DNA of 64,000 nucleotides from Selaginella moellendorffii. Taxonomy: Eukaryota > Streptophyta > Lycopodiopsida > Selaginellales > Selaginellaceae. The stretch spans positions 194,992 to 258,991 of the forward strand of contig NW_003314309.1 in assembly GCF_000143415.4 (NCBI RefSeq), read 5' to 3'. The translations under genes and the position numbers were made by a program. Positions 10,681-21,287 of this stretch are shown here, piece after piece. The notes under the pieces are model-generated. The model was not told the origin of the DNA and searched no databases. It saw only the letters and a program-made list of their open reading frames with translations. How positions within the stretch are numbered: position 1 is the stretch's first letter; each line of letters opens with the position of its first letter.

Positions 10681-13600
10681 CTCTTTGTCATTTCGGTCAT
10701 GCTTTTGGGGATCCTTTAGCCTACGACACCTCGGGGAGTTGGTTCCTTACAGTAAGTCACTTTATAATAAGCATAAAAATCATCATCAATGATCAATATA
10801 TAGGATTCAACATCTTCAATATTGATCATTAACTCTTCCTCTTGTAAAGTTAGTATAGTCCACGACTGAATCACTTTTCAAGGAAAAGCTAAAGCTGTTG
10901 ACCCCTACTAAACAATCTCGTCTAGAACACAACTAACTCAACTTGCAACTCAGTTTATTTGAACGTCAACATAATTGTTAACTAGTAAATACATGAATGC
11001 CAATAACATAAAGCTATAGCCCAAACATCAACACTATTTATATCAAGACTAATGAAATTCAATATCAATCTTATGGAGAGATATTTCATTTCAGTCAAAT
11101 CTCAACAACAAGGCATCACTTCAATGCCATCAACACCATAATAAAGCTAAAAGAAAGCAAGAGCGAATCACCACTCAAAGCTCTTTAGCAACCAAGCTAA
11201 ACAAAGTCAAAAATACCTTAGTTAGTATCTGAGACCAATCCTTCAACACTACTTAGTTACAAATAACACACTATCAAAGAGTGATTCACCACATCCAAGA
11301 CTCCATGAAATCCAACACCATGGACTAAACGCAAACAAATGATATCGACAAAGGTAGACTTGATATACCAACATGGAAAAACTATATAAGTTTAACGACA
11401 TGATCTTTTACAACACCATCTAGTAAAGCAAGCTTATCACTGCTAAATCATCATCGAGCAAAGCAAGTGTTAAATAATCCTTAACAAAGTCTACAAGCAA
11501 TCATTAATTTCCAAACAACTAACAATCACTCTTCAATTTGCCTTCACAAGACTTGAACACTAAACTCATGCCATCAAATCATATACTTGTCTAACATAAA
11601 CATAATACCTCAAGTACGAGATAAAGGTTTATGGACAGGCATAAATTAAATGACTACTTGAATCCAATTCAACCGCAATAAGCTCATCAATATGTTTAGA
11701 TAATAGCTCTGAGCATGCCTAAAGAGGCTAGCTATGCATGATCAACATTTAGTCGTAACTAAAGTGAAAATCATAAGATGGACTCATATCAGTACACAAC
11801 CTCCTCATATACAAAGTTATAGTATGGGTACCAACATTTTAACCTCAGACAACTAAGTTGGACATCACCATCCTTAGCCAAGGCACAGGGCCACCAAAAC
11901 TAAGTTAAGATCAATGAGAGCTCACTACTCTCATATAGTTTAACAAAATGCAAAGTGAGCCTACCACCAAGCACAATGCTACAGAAAAAAGGCACAAGAG
12001 TCACATTTCTAGAAAATTGTAATGACTACTTTTCTACATCAACTCCAGACTCTATCCAACTCAATTGCTTTAGCCTCAAAAGTTAGCATCCCTTTCGGGC
12101 CGTATTATACAAACTACTTACTAGGGTTTAAGCTAACCAAAATCAACTTCAACCCCTTCACTAGTTTGGATTGGCTTACAAAATAAATTAATTTTTGAGC
12201 AAAGTGATCAATAGATCAACCATTGAAAAATCCTAAAAAAATTTGTAGAAAATTTTCCATCCTAGAGAAAGAATGATTCTCAGTCTAGGAATGCAAACTT
12301 TCAAGACTCAACCAACTTCCTCCTACTAACAACTTCACATATGTTCACCTCAACACTAATTGTCATGACTCAACAATATATTTAAGCATCGAACATCATG
12401 CCCATATTTCGACATCCAACACAGACATCTGCAAAAATGCATAATGAACATTTAAGGCTTGATCATGAAGACTATATCTTCAGATATCCATATTACACTA
12501 ACACTATTCTTCAATTACCTTCAACATTTAATATGAAGCCAAAACACTAACAAGAAAAATGACATGGAAAATCAAATTCTAAAGAAAATTCCTCATCACT
12601 TGAAACAACAATGCTACTTCCTTAACACGAGTGCTAACAATGTCAATGCTTCAACTACACACCTTCTCCATCCAACAATCTACTCCAAGTGCTAACAGAT
12701 CAACTAACAAGCTATAACAAGTGAATGTTATAACCCTTTCTAACACCTTATGGGCAAACCCTTAAGTAAATAATGTATTGACTTAAGCTTAGCATAATGG
12801 ATCATCATCCAGAATCTAGTCAAAGCTAGTATATGTAAGTAGACTAGTTTTTCCATCAACCACTTTGGGGTTTATCATCATTTACAACTTCATAAACACA
12901 TTGCACACTATCACATGGGTATGATATAAATTCACAATGACTTAATCATTAATTGAGCAACACCACAAGCAATACCCATGTCACTACTACAAAGTTTATG
13001 TGAGTATCAAGTATTAACTCAATTCGACAAAATGCAACATAAATGCCACACCCCATCGATAGAGATTTACAACACCCAATACCACTAACTTTTGTTCACA
13101 ACATGGACAAACTCATACCACTTTTTTTTTTACTAAACTCAAAACTAATTTAACACCAAGCTACTTAAGGAGCAATAGCAAGGTTCTCCAGAAAAGATTT
13201 GAGCATTATAACCCAAGTCTTCTAATAGTAAGTCAAGTTAAAGTGGTTTAACATTTCACGATTATCCATCTTTAACCAAACCTCAAGCTTGCGTTCGCAC
13301 TGCTTTTAGTCCAATCCAAGAAACTTTTATGAGAGAGCATGGCAATGATTATTTGAACCAATAGACTTATCCCTATAGTCTTGATTGATCCACTTATAAT
13401 TATGCCTAGGAATGATCCACTAGTGTCGTGCTAACAACTATAGGCCAACCTATTTACCACTCTTAGAAAACTCAAGGAAGGTTTATTTTTTCTCACGGTA
13501 CATAGAACAACTCATGGAACCATTGGAATCATTTATGGAACCACTGATAGGTTAATATTAATCCTATTAACTCAAAGTGTAACCTCGAGTTGCTAATGTG

Positions 13601-13850
13601 CTTCACTCACGAGCCTAAGCACAAATTTGTGTATAATGGTACATCTCAGTCCTTCTTAGGAGCCCAAGAGCAAACTCATATAATAAGGTACAAAAATGCA
13701 ACCAAATCCATACCCAAGAAACAAATGTGAAGCCTTTGCACCCAAACGTGTACCCACTCGGATCATCATTTTCATCTCTACATATTCAACGAAATTAGTT
13801 GCCCAATCTCATTGGATAGTACTTGCTAAGACTCATCCTCTGATACTAAT
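10681..13850. other. Long AT-rich region, no gene recognised
   Basis: About 3.1 kb without a convincing frame on either strand. Composition is A- and C-rich on the plus strand. It could be the non-coding interior of a large retroelement derivative between the LTR-like fragments at 10064 and 13853. A CACTACTAC string at 12982 is discussed under rejected observations. Confidence 0.45.
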
Positions 13851-13852
13851 TG

Positions 13853-14460
13853 TAGCGCATGTGGTTTTCACCCTTTATCCTATGGTGATTTACCATAGGA
13901 TAACCACGAAGCGGAACCTAAACCCTTTATATACCATGTGTCACATGCCACGTGTCCAAAAGATAGTGGAGTGGAGCTTGAGTTTCAAAGCCTTAGGCCA
14001 CTGAATGAAAGAATGGTGCCAAACTCCCAAATATAGAACCAAAGAGTAATGGCACTAGAGCATGGAATGAATCCCAAGCGTATAGCCCAAAGAGTGAAAA
14101 GATAGAAGCATGAAGCGATTTGGAATAGTTATAGAGCATCTAACATCCTAATGCCAGAACCAACACGTAAAATGGTGCCAAATGGAGTCTGGCGTTATTT
14201 CAGCATATCGGTGGCCTAACATAAAGATATAAGTACTCCACCTGGAACTTAGGTTTAAACCCAAGCCGGATGTAGAATAAAGATAAACACACAAACGAGA
14301 GCTAGATTATGCCCCAAGTTGGTCAGCTATGCCCAACCTACCCATTATCCCTACTATACATTTGGAACCCCCTATATCCTGCTACACCTCCTCCCCCTCC
14401 CCCCCCCCCTGAGGAACACATGCTTTGGGCTTTCACCCAAGCTTCCCTTAGTATTAGGAG
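13853..14460. repeat. Dispersed repeat (also at 27855-28325)
   Basis: Starts TGTAGCGCATGTGG, runs through an ACCATAGGATA dyad and ends with the TATACATTTGGAACCCC block. A more decayed copy lies at 27855-28325 and abuts the broken 3' end of MSH3. It is probably an LTR or LARD-type repeat. Class uncertain. Confidence 0.55.
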
Positions 14461-14519
14461 TTAGTTTCTGAGACAAGCTCGAAACTTACTAAATGTGGAA
14501 TCCCCCTAAATTGTGAATT

Positions 14520-15220
14520 TGAACATGGGACAAACACCATTGTGTTCAAGACAATCTCTACATTCTGTAAATATGTCAAATGAGCAAATCTAAACACTTT
14601 TCATAAATAACATTTGGGACTAAAATGAGATTAATACAAAGAACATGATAGTGAGGGTATTGTAAGCTCTTGAGTTTTGGACTTCCCGGGAGGTCACCCA
14701 GCCCAGTACTATTCAAACCCAAGGACGCTTAACCCCAAGTATCCCAAGACCCTTAACCGATTGGAAAAGGGGGTGCACTCTTGTTCATGGGCCCTTTCCC
14801 TCTATATTTGAACCCCATGGATCGTCTCTCGAGTCGTTCCCTTTGGTTGCTTACAGGTATTTGGCAAACACAGTAAGCTATCGTTTAGTGAATATTGAGG
14901 GACGAAGCTCAATATTACAAGGGTTCTTAACACTAGCAAGTGCAAATCAACAACACGAGTTTCTCGTTACCATGTTTAGTATGCTTGATTTAATAATAAC
15001 TTAGGATTTCCTTCTTTAGTGCCCTTCTGGCTTAAGTGCATATGTGCTAACCAGTTTCTCAACTAGCTTGGGTGGAGACCATAAGGGAACTAACAGTAGT
15101 AACCTTTTGCTATTATGGTAATATGGAGAGAGTGTATGTAAGGATTGGTTGACAAATATCTTTTGATACCTGAAGTCATATTTGCGACAAAAATGTGCTT
15201 GTGTTGTCATAACTATTGTA
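14520..15220. repeat. Repeat shared with 46040-46470, interrupted by a solo LTR
   Basis: Blocks such as TTTAGTGAATATTGAGGGA and AGCTCAATATTACA are shared with 46040-46470. The solo LTR at 14661-14855 is absent there. I cannot assign the repeat to a class. Confidence 0.6.
14661..14855 (+). repeat. Solo LTR with 5-bp target duplication
   Basis: 195 bp from TGTAAGC to GCTTACA, flanked by perfect GGTAT repeats (14656-14660 and 14856-14860). Relatives are at 55539-55746 and, decayed, at about 27397-27590. The homologous site near 46134 is empty. Confidence 0.88.
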
Positions 15221-15224
15221 AGTA

Positions 15225-16998
15225 ATGTTACTTCCAATAAACACACACATATGATTAACTTTTCTTTCATAAAAAGTATCAAAGATTTATCTACTTCTTG
15301 AGCAGTTAAAAATCTAATTAAAATTAAAATTAATTGAATTCAAAAAATTAAATCAATTAGTACCATAAAACTTCTCCAAGCAAATATATTACTTTCTAGT
15401 GTTGTGTTTCCCATTATAAAAATGGGATAAAAATCCTAATAACTATATTAATTAACATTTTAGTAAATTTAGAAACGTACTCATAGTAAATGAAGCCAGT
15501 TGTTTTCATACCTATTAAATTACCTTTCTCATCTATACAATTTGAAAATTCAGTTCCATATATTGTAAACACTTTAAAAGCCTCTATATTATCAATAAAT
15601 AATTTATTTTGATGACTTGTTAATGTCCAAGTTCTATGATCAATTTTTCCATCATGAAGCAGCCACATATTTTACTTCATTCTGCACACAACTAAGTCTT
15701 TTTTAGTACTTAATTCATCATTTTTACCAGTAATAGTTTTATATATAATTTCAAAAACATTCTTAAATATATGCGTGTAATCCTTTAAAAATGCTATTGG
15801 CAACTTATAAAAATATGGAAGTTGATAAAATGTGAATATAACCATTTCATACCATTAGGTAATGATATTTGATCTTCTTGTCTAACCAAATAATAATATG
15901 GTACCTATTTTTTTGGATTCATTTGTCCTAGTATTGGTCAAATATAATTATGACTATTAAANNNNNNNNNNNNNNNNNNNNNNNNNNNNNNNNNNNNNNN
16001 NNNNNNNNNNNNNNNNNNNNNNNNNNNNNNNNNNNNNNNNNNNNNNNNNNNNNNNNNNNNNNNNNNNNNNNNNNNNNNNNNNNNNNNNNNNNNNNNNNNN
16101 NNNNNNNNNNNNNNNNNNNNNNNNNNNNNNNNNNNNNNNNNNNNNNNNNNNNNNNNNNNNNNNNNNNNNNNNNNNNNNNNNNNNNNNNNNNNNNNNNNNN
16201 NNNNNNNNNNNNNNNNNNNNNNNNNNNNNNNNNNNNNNNNNNNNNNNNNNNNNNNNNNNNNNNNNNNNNNNNNNNNNNNNNNNNNNNNNNNNNNNNNNNN
16301 NNNNNNNNNNNNNNNNNNNNNNNNNNNNNNNNNNNNNNNNNNNNNNNNNNNNNNNNNNNNNNNNNNNNNNNNNNNNNNNNNNNNNNNNNNNNNNNNNNNN
16401 NNNNNNNNNNNNNNNNNNNNNNNNNNNNNNNNNNNNNNNNNNNNNNNNNNNNNNNNNNNNNNNNNNNNNNNNNNNNNNNNNNNNNNNNNNNNNNNNNNNN
16501 NNNNNNNNNNNNNNNNNNNNNNNNNNNNNNNNNNNNNNNNNNNNNNNNNNNNNNNNNNNNNNNNNNNNNNNNNNNNNNNNNNNNNNNNNNNNNNNNNNNN
16601 NNNNNNNNNNNNNNNNNNNNNNNNNNNNNNNNNNNNNNNNNNNNNNNNNNNNNNNNNNNNNNNNNNNNNNNNNNNNNNNNNNNNNNNNNNNNNNNNNNNN
16701 NNNNNNNNNNNNNNNNNNNNNNNNNNNNNNNNNNNNNNNNNNNNNNNNNNNNNNNNNNNNNNNNNNNNNNNNNNNNNNNNNNNNNNNNNNNNNNNNNNNN
16801 NNNNNNNNNNNNNNNNNNNNNNNNNNNNNNNNNNNNNNNNNNNNNNNNNNNNNNNNNCATTATTTTCTCAGGTATATAATTATTAAAATCTTTGTGCTTG
16901 CTAGCATTAGAAATTCTACAAAATTGAAGGTCTTTATTCTCCTTATAAAATAACATACAATCATTCTTCCTTTTGTCTTCCAAAAGGTACTCCGACAC
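15225..16998 (-). pseudogene. CACTA (En/Spm) TNP2-like transposase remnant, copy A
   Basis: On the minus strand, the N-terminal part reads NDCMLFYKENKDLQFCRIS, then NYIPEKIM (16998 to 16858), typical of plant TNP2 transposases. After the gap, a C-terminal segment (DGKIDHRTWTL, then GMKTTGFIYYE) is at 15668-15414. The paralogue at 36530-38640 covers the missing middle. Stops and frame changes are frequent, so it is not functional. Confidence 0.72.
15962..16857. other. Assembly gap (896 N)
   Basis: All N. The flanks align to 37288 and 38036 in segment copy B, so about 750 bp of TNP2-like transposase sequence is expected here. The two reading frames that run through it are artefacts. Confidence 0.97.
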
Positions 16999-17562
16999 TA
17001 GAGCATACAGTCAATCCAAGCTTGCGAACATCTTCCACGCCAAAGAACTGGCAATGAGATTCAAGGTATTCATCTAATGCTTTGAAATCTCTCCCACCTT
17101 TCTCTTTTGTCAATGCTTTCTCTTTTGCTGATTAGGCTGAAGGAGTTGACATCACAGCCAACGCTGTTCATCCAGAGTTTATAATGACACCTTTGATGTG
17201 GTACACATTCTACATAATGAGTTTGTCTCTTTGCCTCATTTGTTTTCGGTTACTTATGGAACTTTGATCTTCATGCAGGGGTTCTCAAGTTCCTCTCCAG
17301 CTTCCTTTGGAAAAATGTCCCACAGGTAAGAAAAATTCTCTCAATTATCTGGAAGTTTTTTGTGACTAATACGTGATCGATCTCTCAGGGCGCTGCTACG
17401 ACGTGCTACGCGGCTTTACATCCAAGCCTCAAGGATGTCACTGGGCAATACTTCGTGGATTCCAACAAATCCAACTGTAGCGCTTATGGCAGAGATCCCG
17501 AGCTCACTCACAAGCTATGGACCTTCTCCCAGGAGCTTATAGACAAGCATTTTCCATCCTAA
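16990..17562 (+). pseudogene. Short-chain dehydrogenase 3' gene fragment, probably captured by CACTA
   Basis: The exons are: to 17065 (AYSQSKLANIFHAKELAMRFK), from 17136 (AEGVDITANAVHP), about 17279-17325 (VLKFLSSFLWKNVPQ) and 17389-17562 (GAATTCYAALHPSLKDVTG to the stop). These match the C-terminal half of plant TIC32/retinol-dehydrogenase-like SDRs, including the YxxxK catalytic motif. Introns are retained, so the fragment was copied as DNA. The Rossmann half is missing. The fragment sits between TNP2 sequence and the CACTA right end and is absent from the copy-B CACTA element, which suggests transduplication. Confidence 0.82.
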
Positions 17563-17614
17563 AGGTAAAAGGTTGATAGTGCTAGAGAGCGAGTGAGCAA
17601 ACAAGGACAACTCA

Positions 17615-18153
17615 GCTGTTTACCATAAAGACGAATATGATTTATAATAATTTGTATAAGGTAAATATAATTACTTCTACACCTTAAACACCAACATGCA
17701 ACTCTCATTCCTAAATCCTAAACAAAAAACTTAATACAGATCTGAGGAAAAAAACAAATTAGGAAATTATGTGTTAAAAGTGGGTACATTATACTACTAT
17801 TAGTAAGTTAGTTGATGTAAATATTGTTGAAATTTATGACTAAAAATTTTGGAACTACAAACCTTAAGAACTTACATTTTAGTCACAGTTTAAAAGTTGT
17901 AAATTGCAACTCTAATTAGCAGCCTATATGAACTTATCTAGCTTTAAAGAACAAATTATGATTTATATTTTAGTTGTAAAGGACAACTATAATTTCCAAC
18001 TTAAATTTGAGTAACTATAAAGCTATCTTAAAATTTGTAACTAAAGCCAATTTGCTACATTTAAGTTGAGTTGAAAATTAAAACTTAGATTTCGAACAAA
18101 CACAAAAATTTCGTTGGAAAAACATATCATTATAATGCTTTTATGTAGTAGTG
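17615..18153. mobile_element. CACTA right end: subterminal region and terminal repeat
   Basis: Ends at 18153 in TGTAGTAGTG, which is CACTACTACA on the minus strand, the diagnostic CACTA terminus. The preceding 500 bp hold short repeated AACTACAAA/TTGTAACT motifs like CACTA subterminal repeats. The copy at 38650-39193 lacks the terminal 12 bases. Confidence 0.72.
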
Positions 18154-18457
18154 TACGGACTGGCAGAAGTCAAGTCTAAGTCTTGACCTGCCGAAGTCCA
18201 CATTGTATCCACCGTGGCCAAAAAATCACCACAAGAAAAAATTGTGCAAAGGTCTATGTTATGTAATATAGTTGATAGCCCAGTATACCAATGGCAAATC
18301 CCAAATCCCCCACTTTATTGACTACAAAGCTTTCATCAAGGTTCAATCGGCTCGAAGTCAAGTGTGCCAAGAATTGATTAACATTTGTGCGTGTAAACTC
18401 TGTGAAAAGAAGAACCTCATCTTTCATGATAGCTCCCACTCTTTGATGTTCTGATCC

Positions 18458-21287
18458 ATGGCCATGTCTCTCGCGGATTTGCTGCTGCCTTTGTTTCGTA
18501 CTCGTCTTTCTCACAAGATCCCGGTCACAGTGCCCCACAAATCCATCTGCAATCGTGAACGACACACAGGTTCTTCTCTCTCTCCGTGACAGGCTTGGCA
18601 TCAAAGTGTGGAACGAGACTGCCGATCCAAGAGCATGGCGGGGAGTGGAGTGGAGCTCGGACAACCAAGTGGAGGGCCTCGCTCTGTCCAGGTTTAATCT
18701 CTCGGGAGTTTTTCCTGCCACCTGGGCCGAGCTTCCATCGCTGGCTCGCCTGGACCTCTCGCAAAACGGCCTCTCCTCGCTGGAAGTCCCTTGCAAAAAT
18801 ACGCAGCTCAACCTCCTCAACTTGAGCTCCAATTCCCTGCAAGAGTTCCCCGGAAATCTCTCCAACCTCAAGAGTTTGGAAAGCCTGGACCTCAGTGGGA
18901 ACTTCTTAACAGTGGCCGGACTCCCAAAGTTTAGCTTGACGCTGCGATCGCTCAACCTGTCCATCAACAACTTAACTGGGAGCTTTTCCATTGGTGGTAA
19001 CCTGGGACTGGAGGCACTGGAACTCTCGCAGAACGGACTCAGCGGCTCCATTCCAGAAACTTTCGGGGAGATGACGAACTTGAAGCGCCTGGACATATCG
19101 TATAACAGGTTTAGAGGAGATCTACCCGATATTTGGAGCAAGAACTTGGAGCTCAGGTACATGCGTATCTCCAACAATTCGCTCCATGGTGGTTTGCCAC
19201 CGAGCTTGAGAAGGCTACGCAAGCTCTCTGTTTTACGCGCTGCATACAACTCTCTCTCCGGGCCACTGGAGCTGGAAGATGGCAACTTTGCAAGCATCGA
19301 GGTTTTGAACCTCGGGCTAAACGGGTTTAGCGGAACGATCCCGGCTACGCTGGGAAGCTTGAGGAACTTGAAGATCCTGGTTCTCACGGGGAATCATTTT
19401 AGTGGCGCCATACCACTGGAGCTTGGAAACTGGTCGAACATCAGAGAGATATGGCTTGACAGCAATAACTTGACTGGAACAATCCCAGGCGAGCTCTCGA
19501 AGCTCTCGCATCTCCAGAAGCTGGTTCTCACGGGGAATCGTTTTAGTGGCGCCATACCGTCGGAGCTTGGAAACTGGTCGAACATCAGGGAGATATGGCT
19601 CAACAGCAATAACTTGACTGGAACAATCCCAGGCGAGCTCTCGAAGCTCTCGCATCTCCAGAAGCTGGTTCTCACGGGGAATCGTTTTAGTGGCGCCATA
19701 CCGTCGGAGCTTGGAAACTGGTCGAACATCAGGGAGATATGGCTCAACAGCAATAACTTGACTGGAACAATCCCAGGCGAGCTCTCGAAGCTCTCGCATC
19801 TCCAAAGGGTGGTTCTCACGGGGAATCGTTTTAGTGGCGCCATACCTCCGGAGCTTGGAAACTGGTCGAACATCAGGGAGATATGGCTCAACAGCAATAA
19901 CTTGACTGGAACAATCCCAGGCGAGCTCTCGAAGCTCTCGCATCTCCAGAAGCTGGTTCTCACGGGGAATCGTTTTAGTGGCGCCATACCTCCAGAGCTT
20001 GGAAACTGGTCGAACATCAAAGAGATATGGCTCGATAGCAATAACTTGACTGGAACAATCCCAGGCGAGCTCTCGAAGCTCTCACATCTCCAGCAGCTGG
20101 TTCTCACGGGGAATCGTTTTAGTGGCGCCATCCCAGGCGAGCTCTCGAAGCTCTCGCATCTCCAAAGGGTGGTTCTCACGGGGAATCGTTTTAGTGGCGC
20201 CATACCTCCGGAGCTTGGAAACTGGTCAAACATCAGGGAGATATGGCTCAACGGCAATGATTTGACTGGAACAATCCCAGGCGAGCTCTCGAAGCTCTCA
20301 CATCTCCAGCAGCTAGTTCTCAGCAGTAACGACATCGGTGGGGAGCTCCCTTCCGGACTCTCCAACTGCACTGAGCTCGTCGTTCTCTGGCTGGGGCAGA
20401 ACAAGTTCTCTGGAAATCTCCCTGACAGCTTCGGGAATTTGAGCCGCCTGCTCCTTCTGTCGCTTTCCAGCAACGATCTTGTCGGTTCAATCCCGGCCAT
20501 ATTGCAAAACATGTCGTCTCTGCAGTTCCTCTTCCTCTCAAACAACAGCTTCAGCGGCTCCATACCGGACTGGCTTCCCAGGCTCACGAACTTACGAGCC
20601 ATGGACTTCTCGGTTAACAGGTTCTCTGGGGAGATGCCAGAAAGCATTGGCCGACTGTTTGCCAACGTCCAGCTTTACAACAAGAACAAACGGTCTGTGA
20701 TGATTCAAACCACGCGAGGACTCCTCTACAACGGCTTCGCCTTCCCGACCTCCATAGACTTCTCCTTCAACCAGCTGACTGGAAGCATTCCAGCTGCCAT
20801 TGGCGACCTCTACAAGCTCCAGGTGCTGCACCTGAGCCACAACCAGCTAACAGGTCCCATTCCCGAGTCCCTGGGGAAGGCAAGGAATCTCTCCTGGGTG
20901 GGGCTCGCAAGCAATCGTCTCAATGGCTCCATACCATCGTCCGTGGCGGACCTCTCGTTTCTCACCATCTTCGACGTCTCCAACAACAGCCTGGTGGGAC
21001 GGATACCTGACAGCCCACAACTCTCGTCCATGGACGCGGCTCTCTTCGCTGGGAATCACCTCTGTGGCTTGCCACTGACCAACACCTGTTCGAGCACTGC
21101 TATGCCGCCACATAAGCTTAGAACAGAGGGACAAGGTGGTAGCGAACAGGACCAAAGAGAGGTGATAGCACTTGTCAGCGTTGGCATCTTCGTGGCAGCC
21201 TTCTTCAACGCGTTCTTCTGGACCTACTTTGCGGCAAACCGCAGAGCTCATTCCCAGCTCTGTGGATGCTGGCAATCAAATCTCTAG
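18458..21287 (+). pseudogene. LRR receptor-like protein, copy A (signal-peptide frameshift)
   Basis: Intronless. Downstream of the leader it stays open for about 910 codons: a capping region (DTQVLLSLRDRLG), a long LRR array, an island domain (VMIQTTRGLLYNGF), more LRRs, LCGLPLTNTC, one membrane helix (about VSVGIFVAAFFNAFFWTYF) and a short basic tail with no kinase. Relative to copy B (39554-41878) there is one extra G at 18498. The ATG at 18458 therefore runs out of frame and stops about 130 bp later, losing the secretion signal. Copy A has 6.5 units of a 48-residue LRR cassette against 3 in copy B. The extra base could be a sequencing error; otherwise this copy cannot reach the membrane as drawn. 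Confidence 0.85.
19377..20312 (+). repeat. 144-bp intragenic LRR cassette array, 6.5 units
   Basis: 936 bp, exactly 6.5 x 144. Each unit encodes two 24-residue LRRs (LVLTGNRFSGAIP.ELGNWSN then IREIWL.SNNLTGTIPGELS). Units 2 and 3 are almost identical at DNA level. The half unit lacks the GNWSNIREIW part and joins two LRRs cleanly in frame. Confidence 0.93.

Noticed and set aside
12982-12995. CACTACTACAAAG as the left end of the copy-A CACTA element
   Set aside because: Right spelling, but its flanking three bases (TGT) do not match the right flank (TAC), and no subterminal repeats follow it.
15928-16998. Reading frames of 300+ codons on both strands across 15928-16998
   Set aside because: They run through the N gap and are artefacts of unknown bases.
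19377-20312. CRISPR-like array
   Set aside because: Units are contiguous 144-bp coding repeats without spacers, in a eukaryotic LRR gene.
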